Source of the DNA: Xenophilus arseniciresistens | Lineage (GTDB): Bacteria; Pseudomonadota; Gammaproteobacteria; Burkholderiales; Burkholderiaceae_C | DNA length: 64,000 nucleotides | Direction: 5' to 3' | Assembly: GCF_028023875.1 (NCBI RefSeq) | Contig: NZ_JAQIPB010000007.1 | Location: forward strand, 124,001-188,000 | Shown: piece by piece, positions 7,705-17,106 of the stretch | Numbering within the stretch: position 1 is the first letter of the stretch | How the letters are laid out: each line of letters begins with the position of its first letter | Program-made: the position numbers and the translations under genes | Notes under the pieces: model-generated | What the model saw: the letters and a program-made list of their open reading frames with translations, nothing else | The model's database searches: none | Told to the model about the DNA's origin: nothing

Positions 7705-8919
7705 TCAGGCCCGTCGGCCGATCAGCAGCAGGCCCAGCAGCGTGGCCCCTGCAAAGGCTGCCCCGGCGACGAAGGTGGCCTGGTAGCCCAGCCAGTCCCA
7801 CAGCGCGCCAGCCAGCACGCTGGCCAGCAGCAGGGCCACGCCGGTCATCAGGTTGAACATGCCGAAGGCCGTGCCGCGCAGCGCGGCCGGTGCGCTGTCG
7901 GCGATGAGGGCGCCGAACACGCCCTGCGTGAAGCCCATGTGCAGCCCCCACAGCACCACGCCCACGCCGAGCCCGGCCCAGCCCGGCGCCCAGGCCAGCA
8001 CCAGGTCGGCCATGATCAGCAGCACCAGCCCCGCCATCAGCATGGCGCGCCGCCCCAGCCGGTCCGACAGCAGGCCCGCCGGATAGGCCGAGAGCGAGAA
8101 GGCCAGCGCCATGAGCACCAGCACGCCGGGCGCCCACAGCGGCGGCAGGCCCAGGGCCTGCGCGCGCAGGATCAAAAAAGCTTCCGAAAAACGCGCCAGC
8201 GTGAAGACCACGGCCACGCCCACCACGGCCCAGTAGGGGCGCTGGAGCTGCGCGAGGGCCGCGCGGCTCAGTGGTGCGCGCACGGGCTTCACGTCGGCCG
8301 GGCGCTCGGGTTCGCGCACGCCCAGCACCAGCACGGCGATGGCCAGGAAGGCCGGGATCACCGCCACCCAGAACACCGTCTGGAAATTGCTGGCCGTCAG
8401 CCACATCAGCACGATGGCCAGCAGCGGGCCGAGGAAGGCGCCGAAGGTGTCCAGGGTCTGGCGCAGGCCGTAGGCGGCGCCGCGCAGCTCGGGCGGCGTC
8501 ACGTCGGCCACCAGCGCGTCGCGCGGCGCGCCGCGGATGCCCTTGCCGATGCGGTCGATGAAGCGCGCGCCGATCAGCCATTCCAGGCCGGCGGCCATCG
8601 GGAACACGGGCTTGGTCAGCGCGCCCAGGCCGTAGCCCACCACGGCCAGCAGCTTGCGCTTGCCCAGCCTGTCGCTCAGCGCGCCGGAGAAGACCTTGGT
8701 GACGGAGGCCGTGGCCTCGGCGATGCCTTCGATCAGCCCCACGGCCAGCACCGAGGTGCCCAGCACGGCCACCATGTAGATGGGCAGCAGCGCGTGGATC
8801 ATCTCGGAGGAGATGTCCATGAACATGGACACGAAGCCCAGCGCCCACACGGTGCGCGGCACGGCACGGGGGCCGGTGGCGGGCGCTGCCGCCTGCTGGC
8901 GGGCGTCAGCGGTTTTCAT
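7705..8919 (-). CDS. major facilitator superfamily (MFS) transporter
   Basis: A 404-aa, about 12-helix inner-membrane transporter. Signature loops are DRLGKRKLLAVVGYG and DRIGKGIRGAPRDALVAD between helices 2 and 4, and DRLGRRAMLMAG in the second half. It starts at ATG 8919 (GAGG 8 nt upstream) and so overlaps the end of the ChrB-N-like gene by 14 nt, indicating co-translation. The partnership with a ChrB-N protein suggests a role in efflux or metal/oxyanion stress, but no chromate transporter ChrA is present and the transported substrate is unknown. Confidence 0.9.
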   Translation of the reverse strand: MKTADARQQAAAPATGPRAVPRTVWALGFVSMFMDISSEMIHALLPIYMVAVLGTSVLAVGLIEGIAEATASVTKVFSGALSDRLGKRKLLAVVGYGLGALTKPVFPMAAGLEWLIGARFIDRIGKGIRGAPRDALVADVTPPELRGAAYGLRQTLDTFGAFLGPLLAIVLMWLTASNFQTVFWVAVIPAFLAIAVLVLGVREPERPADVKPVRAPLSRAALAQLQRPYWAVVGVAVVFTLARFSEAFLILRAQALGLPPLWAPGVLVLMALAFSLSAYPAGLLSDRLGRRAMLMAGLVLLIMADLVLAWAPGWAGLGVGVVLWGLHMGFTQGVFGALIADSAPAALRGTAFGMFNLMTGVALLLASVLAGALWDWLGYQATFVAGAAFAGATLLGLLLIGRRA

Positions 8920-9448
8920 CGTTGGCCTCGAAGACCTGGCGGGCATAGGCATCCAGCACGGCTTCGCAGTCGCGCAGCCGGCGGGCGGCTTCCTCGGCGC
9001 GGGCGGCGCCGTAGAAGTCGAGCTTGTGGATCTTTTCGAACCAGCTCTGCAGCTTCTTGAGGTCGGTGTCCTCTTCCTCCAGCTCGGCATAGGTGAACTT
9101 CTTCTTGGCCACTTCCTTCGCGATCTCGGCCTCGAAGTCGGCACAGCGGCCGATGAACTCGCCGTACTGCTCGTCGCGGTCGGCCTTGAAGCGCTCCAGC
9201 ACCTTGGCCTGCTGGCCAGCGTCCAGCGCCGCGGTTTCCAGGATCACGCAGTCGCCGCCCATTTCGCTGACGTCATTCGCCAGCATCTTGAGCCGGCGCA
9301 TGTGGTCGTCGGTCTTGGGCAGCAGGCACACGCCGCTTTGCAGGTACACGGCGCCCATGCCCTTGAGCTTGCGCCACAGCGCGATGCGCCGCGTGGTGGG
9401 TTCGGCCGGGACTTTGTAGGTCATCAGCAGCCAGTTCAACGAATCCAT
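8906..9448 (-). CDS. ChrB N-terminal domain-like (chromate resistance regulator-like) protein
   Basis: A 180-aa soluble protein. Its opening MDSLNWLLMTYKVPAEPTTR followed by ALWRKLKGMGAVYLQSGVCLLP is typical of the N-terminal domain of chromate-resistance protein ChrB. ChrB itself is a chromate-sensing regulator of about 310 aa; here the C-terminal domain is absent and the rest is a charged helical region (EEEDTDLKKLQSWFEKIHKLD). It precedes and overlaps the MFS gene. Likely roles are a sensor/regulator or an accessory factor for that transporter; chromate specificity is not proven by sequence. Confidence 0.75.
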   Translation of the reverse strand: MDSLNWLLMTYKVPAEPTTRRIALWRKLKGMGAVYLQSGVCLLPKTDDHMRRLKMLANDVSEMGGDCVILETAALDAGQQAKVLERFKADRDEQYGEFIGRCADFEAEIAKEVAKKKFTYAELEEEDTDLKKLQSWFEKIHKLDFYGAARAEEAARRLRDCEAVLDAYARQVFEANDENR

Positions 9449-9540
9449 TCCTGCCTTTCGGATGAAACCATGGTTGCATCAAGTTTAGGTGGGGTCGTTG
9501 GCTGCGAATGTGTCAGTCCGTCATGGAAGGTGGGCGCGCG

Positions 9541-9565
9541 AAAAAAAACCGGCCAGTGGCCGGTT
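9541..9565 (-). terminator. intrinsic terminator of the aldehyde dehydrogenase gene
   Basis: Perfect 8-bp stem AACCGGCC (9547-9554) / GGCCGGTT (9558-9565) with an AGT loop. On the minus strand it is followed by a run of Ts (complement of AAAAAAAA at 9541-9548). It lies about 50 nt beyond the stop codon of the minus-strand gene. A second GC hairpin (GCGGGCG at 9572-9578 with CGCCCGC at 9586-9592) stands between it and the gene. Confidence 0.85.
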
Positions 9566-9613
9566 CCTTGCGCGGGCGGCTTGTGCGCCCGCTTTCCTGT
9601 TCTTCTTTCTCTT

Positions 9614-11056
9614 TCAGATGCCGACCACCGACACCGCCTTGGTGTTCAGGTAGGCCTCCATGGCCTCGGGGCCGCCTTCGGTGCCGTAGCCCGAATCCTT
9701 GATGCCGCCGAAGGGCAGCTCGGCCGAAGGCGTGGCGGGCTGGTTGATCCACAGCATGCCGGCTTCCACCTTGCTCGAGAGCAACTGCACGTTCTTGAAG
9801 GACTTCGTGAACGCATAGGCGGCCAGGCCGTAGGGCAGGCGGTTGGCTTCGGCAATGGCTTCTTCCAGTCGGTCGAAGGCGCGGATGCCGGCGATGGGGC
9901 CGAAGGGTTCGTTGTTGAACAGGTCCGAGTCGGTGCCCAGGTTGCTGATGATGGTGGGCGCGAAGAAGTTGCCGGCTTCGCCCACTTGCGCGCCGCCGGT
10001 CAGGACTTCTGCGCCGCGCTGGCGCGCGTCTTCCACCACCTTGGCCATGGCCGTCACGCGGCGCGGGTTGGCCAGCGGGCCCAGCGTGGTGCCTTCGGCC
10101 AGCCCATCGCCGAGCTTGAGCGCCTGGGCGTGCTGCGTGAAGGCCTTGCTGAACTCGTTGACCAGGCTGCTGTGCACCAGGAAACGGGTGGGCGAGATGC
10201 AGACCTGGCCGGCGTTGCGGAACTTGGCCGCACCGGCAGCCTTCACGGCCAGCGCCACGTCGGCGTCCTCGGCCACGATCACGGGGGCGTGGCCGCCCAG
10301 TTCCATGGTCACGCGCTTCATGTGCTGGCCGGCCAGCGCGGCCAGCTGCTTGCCCACGGGCGTGGAGCCCGTGAAGGTGACCTTGCGGATCACCGGATGC
10401 GGGATCAGGTATTCGGAGATCTCGGCCGGATTGCCGAAGACCAGGCCCACCACGCCCGGCGGAATGCCCGCATCGACGAAGCAGCGCAGCAGGGCGGCCG
10501 GCGCAGCGGGCGTTTCTTCGGGCGCCTTGCACAGGAAGGAGCAGCCCGTGGCCAGCGCGGCGCCGATCTTGCGCACGATCTGGTTGACCGGGAAGTTCCA
10601 GGGCGTGAAGGCGGCCACCGGGCCCACGGGCTCCTTGATCACCAGTTGCTGCGCGGCCACGTTGCGGCCCGGCACGATGCGGCCGTACACGCGGCGGCCT
10701 TCGTCGGCGAACCATTCGATGATCTCGGCGCCGGCGTTGACTTCACCGCGGGCCTCGACCAGCGGCTTGCCCTGTTCCTGCGTCAGCAGGCGGGCGATGC
10801 TGTCGGCGCGCTCGCGCAGCAGGCCGGCGGCGCGGCGCATGACGGCCACGCGCTCATAGACCGACATGTCGCGCCAGACTTCGAAGCCCTTCTGCGCCGC
10901 GGCCAGCGCGCGGTCCAGGTCGGGGATGCCCGCATGGGCCACGGTGCCGATCACCTGGCCGGTGGCCGGGTTGCGCACGTCGATGGTCTTGCCGCTGGCG
11001 GCATCGACCCATTCATTGGCGATCAGCAGCTGGACGTTGGGGTAGGAGGCGGTCAT
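9614..11056 (-). CDS. NAD(P)-dependent aldehyde dehydrogenase, succinate-semialdehyde dehydrogenase type
   Basis: A complete 480-aa aldehyde dehydrogenase. Catalytic residues are in place: N154 (TPWNFP), K177 (KAPEETP), the cofactor loop [12 protein letters not shown]252 (TMELGGHAP) and nucleophile C286 ([12 protein letters not shown]). The GQVC and KAPEETP variants are typical of the succinate-semialdehyde/alpha-ketoglutarate-semialdehyde branch. This enzyme class oxidises succinic semialdehyde or a related omega-semialdehyde to the acid using NAD(P)+. It is monocistronic: its own terminator lies downstream and a 156-nt gap lies upstream. No GABA transaminase is nearby, so the in vivo substrate is open (gabD-like is only an analogy). 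Confidence 0.9.
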   Translation of the reverse strand: MTASYPNVQLLIANEWVDAASGKTIDVRNPATGQVIGTVAHAGIPDLDRALAAAQKGFEVWRDMSVYERVAVMRRAAGLLRERADSIARLLTQEQGKPLVEARGEVNAGAEIIEWFADEGRRVYGRIVPGRNVAAQQLVIKEPVGPVAAFTPWNFPVNQIVRKIGAALATGCSFLCKAPEETPAAPAALLRCFVDAGIPPGVVGLVFGNPAEISEYLIPHPVIRKVTFTGSTPVGKQLAALAGQHMKRVTMELGGHAPVIVAEDADVALAVKAAGAAKFRNAGQVCISPTRFLVHSSLVNEFSKAFTQHAQALKLGDGLAEGTTLGPLANPRRVTAMAKVVEDARQRGAEVLTGGAQVGEAGNFFAPTIISNLGTDSDLFNNEPFGPIAGIRAFDRLEEAIAEANRLPYGLAAYAFTKSFKNVQLLSSKVEAGMLWINQPATPSAELPFGGIKDSGYGTEGGPEAMEAYLNTKAVSVVGI

Positions 11057-11212
11057 ATCGGTCGTGTCTTCCAGGAAGTGAGGCGGGACGTCGATAGCGG
11101 CGCGCGGCGCAAGAAGGAGGTGCAGGCGCCCGCGTGCCAGAGAAAGCCCTGCATCCTACCCACAAGCATGCGCGGCTGCAGCGTGCGCGCCGCACCCCCG
11201 CGCCGGGCGGGG

Positions 11213-12001
11213 TCAACGCGCGGCCAGGATGGCGCGGGCCACTTCGATGAAGCCGGCGCCGCGCTCGCCGGCCGTGACGTAGCGCGGCAGGTGCGACAGC
11301 TGCGGCACGAAGCGCGCGATGTTGGCCACGCCGATGCTGTGGGCAAAGGCCTGGAACATGAGCTGGTCGTTGGTGGAGTCGCCCACATAGGCCCAGCGGT
11401 CCATCTCGGCGTGCAGGTCGCGGCCCCACAGCTCGCGCACGATCCAGCTGGCGCCTTCGCGCTTGTTGTGCGCGCCGAACCAGCCGTTCACGTGGATGCT
11501 GCTCACCGTCGCATGCATGCCTGCGCCGCGCATCGCCTGCACCACCGTATCGATCTGCGCCTGCGACAGCTGCACGAACTCACTGTGGTCGATTGCGATG
11601 TCGCATTCGCGACCGGCCGAATCGGTGGCGCGGCGCGCGCCGGGAATGTCGCGCTCGATCTGCGCCAGCACCTGCTGCATGCGCGCGTGGTTGGCCGCGC
11701 GCGTGGCCGCGTCCTGCTGGTAGCGCCGGTCCAGCGAGCCATCGGCCTGCGGCACCAGCGCCATCGCGCCGTTCTCGGGCACGATCGCATCGACCGGCCA
11801 GGCGGCCGCGAAGGGCTCGCTCCAGCCCACGGGCCGGCCCGTGATCGGAATGACGTGCAGGCCCGCCGCCTTCAGCGCGCCCAGCGCCTGCACCACCGCG
11901 GGCGGCACGGCGCCTTCGGTGGTGAGGGTGTCGTCGATGTCGGTGAACAGGCCGATGAGGCCGCGCCGCTCATCGAGCGGCCAGTCATGCAGGGGGCGCA
12001 C
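11213..12001 (-). CDS. HAD-IIB family hydrolase
   Basis: A 262-aa haloacid-dehalogenase-superfamily phosphatase with a C2-type cap. Motif I is FTDIDDTLT (nucleophile D21, acid D23), motif II is IPITGRP, motif III the Lys in HNKREG and motif IV VGDSTNDQLMF. It resembles the sucrose-phosphate/mannosyl-3-phosphoglycerate phosphatase group, so the substrate is probably a sugar phosphate, but none is suggested by the neighbours. It lies 6 nt behind prfC on the same strand and is probably co-transcribed with it. Confidence 0.85.
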   Translation of the reverse strand: MRPLHDWPLDERRGLIGLFTDIDDTLTTEGAVPPAVVQALGALKAAGLHVIPITGRPVGWSEPFAAAWPVDAIVPENGAMALVPQADGSLDRRYQQDAATRAANHARMQQVLAQIERDIPGARRATDSAGRECDIAIDHSEFVQLSQAQIDTVVQAMRGAGMHATVSSIHVNGWFGAHNKREGASWIVRELWGRDLHAEMDRWAYVGDSTNDQLMFQAFAHSIGVANIARFVPQLSHLPRYVTAGERGAGFIEVARAILAAR

Positions 12002-12007
12002 GCCGGC

Positions 12008-13642
<1,635 letters not shown>

Positions 13643-13660
13643 GGCGGGGTTCCTGGCGGA

Positions 13661-13711
13661 CGGGGCGCGCGAAAAAGCAAAGCCCGCGATTATCGGCGCC
13701 CCGTGCTTTTT
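13661..13711 (-). promoter_or_regulatory. interleaved inverted repeats between the LysR gene and prfC
   Basis: CGGGGCGC (13661-13668) pairs with GCGCCCCG (13696-13703), and AAAAAGCA (13672-13679) pairs with TGCTTTTT (13704-13711). The arms are interleaved (A-B-A'-B'), so only one stem can form simply, or both as a pseudoknot. On the minus strand the T-rich arm could end the LysR transcript, while the GC arm lies in the prfC leader. Its role is inferred only from position. Confidence 0.4.
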
Positions 13712-14694
13712 CAGTCGAAGTGGTCGACCGTGTCCGGGTCCGGCACGTCACCGATGGCTTCGCGCGTGGCCTGGGCCTGGGTGTGCAGCCAGGCGCAGAA
13801 GTCGCGGATCTCGGGCCGCTGCGCGCTGCGCGGCGCCACGATCAGCCAGTAGGTCATGGGCGAATCCAGCCGGTGCTGCGGCAGCACTTCCACCAGGTCG
13901 CCGTTGGCCAGGCTTTCCGACACCAGCGTGCTGCGCGCCAGCACCACGCCCTGGCCTGTGAGCGCGGCCTGCGCCATCTGGTAGGCGTAGTTGAAGTACA
14001 GCCAGCGCCGGGGCTGGGCCTTGGGCAGGCCGTGGGTGTCGAACCAGCGGCGCCAGGTCAGCCACTGCAGGTGGCTGCGGTGCGCGTCGCCGGCCTCGAT
14101 CAGCGTGAAACCCACCACGTCCTTGGGCTCGCGGATGGGCGGGCTGCTCTTGATCAGCCAGGGGCTGGCCACGGGCGTGAGGCTCTCGCCGAACAGCCGG
14201 AAGGCGCCCTGCGGCATGTTCTCGGGCGGGCCGTAGCGCAGCGCGATGTCGATGTCGGTCACCTCCAGGTCCACCGCCGTGTCGGTGGCGTCGATGCGTA
14301 TGTCGATGTCGGGATGCTCGCGCTGGAAGGCCTCCAGCCGCGGGATCAGCCACATCGAGGCGAAGGAGGCGAAGGTGGTCAGCGACACGCTGCGCCGCCC
14401 TGCGCTCTGGCGGATCTGCCGCACTGCGCCGTCGATGCGCGGCAGCGACTGCTGCACCGCCAGCAGCAGCTGCGCGCCGGCCGTGGTCAGCTCCACCGCG
14501 CGCGTGTGGCGCAGGAACAGGGGCACGCCCACCTCGTCCTCCAGCGACTGGATCTGGCGGCTCACGGCCGACTGGGTGAGCGCCATTTCCTCGGCCGCGG
14601 CGCGGAAGTTCAGGTGCCGGGCGACGGCCTCGAAGGCGCGCAAGTAGCCCGCGCCGACGGGGCGGCTGCGCAGATGGGTCTGGGAGTGCTGCAT
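13711..14694 (-). CDS. LysR-family transcriptional regulator (GcvA-like)
   Basis: A 327-aa LysR regulator. The N-terminal winged HTH reads LRAFEAVARHLNFRAAAEEMALTQSAVSRQIQSLE, followed by a two-lobe effector domain (VSLTTFASFASMWLIPRL, DIDIALRYGPP). The DIALRYG and F-ASMWLIPRL segments are typical of the GcvA-like group. It is transcribed divergently from the DUF2917 gene across 165 nt that contain paired repeats (14726-14758), the classic LysR arrangement, so DUF2917 expression is its most likely target. The inducer is unknown. Confidence 0.9.
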   Translation of the reverse strand: MQHSQTHLRSRPVGAGYLRAFEAVARHLNFRAAAEEMALTQSAVSRQIQSLEDEVGVPLFLRHTRAVELTTAGAQLLLAVQQSLPRIDGAVRQIRQSAGRRSVSLTTFASFASMWLIPRLEAFQREHPDIDIRIDATDTAVDLEVTDIDIALRYGPPENMPQGAFRLFGESLTPVASPWLIKSSPPIREPKDVVGFTLIEAGDAHRSHLQWLTWRRWFDTHGLPKAQPRRWLYFNYAYQMAQAALTGQGVVLARSTLVSESLANGDLVEVLPQHRLDSPMTYWLIVAPRSAQRPEIRDFCAWLHTQAQATREAIGDVPDPDTVDHFD

Positions 14695-14725
14695 GGCGTG
14701 GACGCGGGGCGCCAGGGGCGCATTG

Positions 14726-14758
14726 ATGCGTAAAGCGAATTATTGGCGCATTTGCTTT
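14726..14758. promoter_or_regulatory. paired inverted repeats between the LysR and DUF2917 genes
   Basis: ATGCG (14726-14730) with CGCAT (14747-14751), and AAAGC (14732-14736) with GCTTT (14754-14758), lie in an AT-rich island 32 nt upstream of the LysR start. The position and the long spacers fit a LysR binding region; this is inference from layout. Confidence 0.35.
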
Positions 14759-14859
14759 TCATTGGACCGCGCGGGCAGCGATCGCGATCATCTGACCCGT
14801 GCCGTGCGATATCCGTTCCTTGAGAAGCGCGGCCATTGATGACCAATCTGGAGTTCACC

Positions 14860-15192
14860 ATGACCGCCCTCAACGCCTGCAGCACCGTTTCGGCCTCTTC
14901 CCTGGCACTGCCCGGCCGCGTGCCCGCGGTCCCCGCTGTGCCGCCCGCGGTGCGCAGCGGCGCCTGGCAGCTGCAGGCGGGGCAGGCCACCACCTTGCAG
15001 GCCCGCCACGCCCATGTGCTGCATGTGCGCCAGGGCCGGCTCTGGGTGACGATGGACGCCACCGCCACCTGGGGCAGCGAAGACCTGGTGCTGGGCCCGG
15101 GCGAGCGCCTGACGGTGCCCGCCGGCCAGCGGCTGGTGATGGAGCCCTGGGACGGCTTCGGCGCCACCTGGAGCTGGGACCGCGTCGCCTGA
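14860..15192 (+). CDS. DUF2917 domain-containing protein
   Basis: A 110-aa protein of unknown function. The core LQAGQATTLQARHAHVLHVRQGRLWVT followed by SEDLVLGPGERLTVPAGQRLVME is the DUF2917 domain, a small cupin-like beta-barrel common in Burkholderiales. No metal-binding histidine cluster is evident, which argues against an enzyme. I start at ATG 14860 because GGAG lies 6 nt upstream (14850-14853); ATG 14839 is in frame but lacks a good ribosome binding site. It is divergent from a LysR gene, a common pairing for this family. Confidence 0.8.
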   Translation: MTALNACSTVSASSLALPGRVPAVPAVPPAVRSGAWQLQAGQATTLQARHAHVLHVRQGRLWVTMDATATWGSEDLVLGPGERLTVPAGQRLVMEPWDGFGATWSWDRVA

Positions 15193-15300
15193 GGGGGTGT
15201 CGGCGCGCGCCTGACAGCGCTGTGAGCGCCGTCTGCAGCGCCGACGCGACCTGCGCCCACAACGCCAGCCCCGGGCCACCGGCAGCCTGGGGCCGCTGGC

Positions 15301-15330
15301 GGGGCGAGCATGGTTGTCATGTCTCGCCCC
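15301..15330 (+). promoter_or_regulatory. GC-rich hairpin enclosing the start codons of the Crp/Fnr gene
   Basis: GGGGCGAG (15301-15308) is perfectly complementary to CTCGCCCC (15323-15330). The 14-nt loop holds both candidate start codons (ATG 15310 and ATG 15319), which could themselves pair ATG/CAT. If formed in mRNA it would hide the initiation region; as DNA it could be an operator. Confidence 0.5.
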
Positions 15331-16104
15331 AATGACCGCCCCTCCCTGTCGCTGCTGGCCCAGAGTGTCGAGCCGCCCGCCCAGTGCGGCACCTGCCTGC
15401 TGCATGAGCTGCACGATGTCTTCCTGCCGGCCTCCGACGAGGAACGGCAGGCGATCGCCGCCTTTCGCTCCGGCACGCGCAACGTGCGCGCGGGCGGCCT
15501 GATCATCGAAGAGCGCGAGCGCAGCTCGCACCTGTACACGCTCTACAGCGGCTGGGCCTTCCGCTTCAAGACGCTCAGCGACGGCCGGCGCCAGATCCTG
15601 CACTTCCTGCTGCCGGGCGACCTGATGGGCCTGCAGGACGAATTCGCAGAAGGCCGCACGCATGGCGTGCAGGCGGCCACCGACGTGCGCCTGTGCGCCT
15701 TCCCGCGCGAGCGGCTGTGGAGCTTCTTCCACACGCAGCCCAAGATGGGCTACGCCATCACCTGGCTGGCCGCCCGGGAGGAAAAGATGCTGGACGACGC
15801 GCTGGTCAGCAACGGCCGCCGCGCCGCCAGCGAGCGCGTGGCCATGCTGCTGATGCACCTGTTCCGCCGGGCCGAGCATCTGGGCATGACCGAGGGCCAG
15901 CGCCTGGCCTTTCCGTTCAACCAGCAGCACATCGCCGATGCGCTGGGCCTGTCGCTGGTCCACACCAACAAGACCCTGCGCAAGCTCAGCCGCGCCGGTC
16001 TGCACCGGCTGGAAGGCGGCGTGCTGGAGATCCTGGACCCGCACGCGCTGGCGCAGCTGGGCGACTACTTCGAGCGGCCGATACGGCCGGTGCCGGTGCT
16101 TTGA
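15310..16104 (+). CDS. Crp/Fnr-family transcriptional regulator
   Basis: A 264-aa regulator. The cyclic-nucleotide-binding-like beta-roll spans about residues 50-160 (SHLYTLYSGWAFRFKTLSDGRRQILHFLLPGDLMGL). The C-terminal winged helix carries FNQQHIADALGLSLVHTNKTLRKL as recognition helix. An N-terminal CGTC (C26, C29) and C129 recall FNR, but FNR needs four cysteines for its 4Fe-4S cluster and one is missing, so oxygen sensing through a classical cluster is doubtful. ATG 15319 is an alternative start. Targets are unknown; it is followed by a convergent lipoprotein gene. Confidence 0.9.
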   Translation: MVVMSRPNDRPSLSLLAQSVEPPAQCGTCLLHELHDVFLPASDEERQAIAAFRSGTRNVRAGGLIIEERERSSHLYTLYSGWAFRFKTLSDGRRQILHFLLPGDLMGLQDEFAEGRTHGVQAATDVRLCAFPRERLWSFFHTQPKMGYAITWLAAREEKMLDDALVSNGRRAASERVAMLLMHLFRRAEHLGMTEGQRLAFPFNQQHIADALGLSLVHTNKTLRKLSRAGLHRLEGGVLEILDPHALAQLGDYFERPIRPVPVL

Positions 16105-16120
16105 CCAGCCAACGGGCCGC

Positions 16121-17071
16121 TCAGCCGGGATCGGCGGCCACCGCGGGTGCTGCGCGCAGGGCCTGCACGTCGCGTGTGTAGTCCTGCAGCCGCTGCACGG
16201 CCCGCGCGCGCTGCTCGGGGCTGGTGCCGGCGTGCAGGGCCGCGAAGTCGGCGCACCCTTCGTTCCACAGCGCCTGCTGCTGCTCGCGCCAGGGGCCTGG
16301 GGGCGGCAGGGCCAGGCGGTCCAGGTAATCCGCCAGCGCGCGGCGCGCGGCGGCCTCGCTCACGGGGGCCGCTTGCCAGCCGCGCAGCAGCGCCAGCAGT
16401 TCGGCCTGCCGGCGGCGGCGCTCGGCGTCGAGCAGGGCCGCATCGAAGCGCGAACGCGCCAGCGCCGCGCGCAGCTGGCTGCGCTGGGCCTCGCTGAGCC
16501 GGCCGTAGAAATCCTCATAGCGCTTGCGCTGCTCGTCATAGCGGCGCGCCTGCTGCTGCGCGGGGCTGCGCGCCAGCCAGTCGCTGTGGAACTCCTCGTT
16601 GCTGCGGGCCTGGCGCTCGGCCAGGGCCTCGGTCTGGGCCGGCCCCAGCCGCAGGGCGATGCGGGCGGCCGGCGCCTCGGCCATGGCGCCGGCGGCGCGC
16701 AGCCGCGCACGCACGGCTTCGCCGAAGCGGCAGGCCTGCTCGGGCGTGATCTCGCCCGCGGCCAGCGTCTGGGCCTCCTCGAGCAGCGCGGCCAGGCGCG
16801 GCAGTTCCTCCTGGCGGTGCCGCGCCTGCCATTGCGCCAGCGCCTCGCGCACCTGCGGCGACTGGGTGCTGTCGAAGTCCAGATGGCGGTCCAGCCACCA
16901 GTAGGCCAGCGTGGGCAACTGCTCGTAACCCAGGCGCACCGTGCTGCAACTGGCCAGTACGGCCGCGACACACAGCACATTGATAATCCGCGCCAACCTG
17001 CGCGCCCCTGCGCGCCCCTGATGGGCCCGGCCGTTCGAGCGAGCGGTGGCCCGCGTTTTCAGATGAGGCAT
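16121..17071 (-). CDS. DUF6279-type lipoprotein
   Basis: A 316-aa predicted lipoprotein. After a positively charged 28-residue n-region comes IINVLCVAAVLASC, a lipobox with C as the lipidated residue. The mature part is helical and rich in Arg/Gln/Glu (VRLGYEQLPTLAYWWLDRHLDFD, then repeated amphipathic helices), matching the DUF6279 family seen in beta- and gammaproteobacteria. No function is known; the family is thought to sit in the periplasm attached to a membrane. The start is only 35 nt from the glmU start on the other strand, so the two promoters must overlap or be embedded in each other's coding region. Confidence 0.75.
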   Translation of the reverse strand: MPHLKTRATARSNGRAHQGRAGARRLARIINVLCVAAVLASCSTVRLGYEQLPTLAYWWLDRHLDFDSTQSPQVREALAQWQARHRQEELPRLAALLEEAQTLAAGEITPEQACRFGEAVRARLRAAGAMAEAPAARIALRLGPAQTEALAERQARSNEEFHSDWLARSPAQQQARRYDEQRKRYEDFYGRLSEAQRSQLRAALARSRFDAALLDAERRRRQAELLALLRGWQAAPVSEAAARRALADYLDRLALPPPGPWREQQQALWNEGCADFAALHAGTSPEQRARAVQRLQDYTRDVQALRAAPAVAADPG

Positions 17072-17106
17072 TTGCTGTGATTCCTGCCAGCCATTCCCCC
17101 GAAGCC

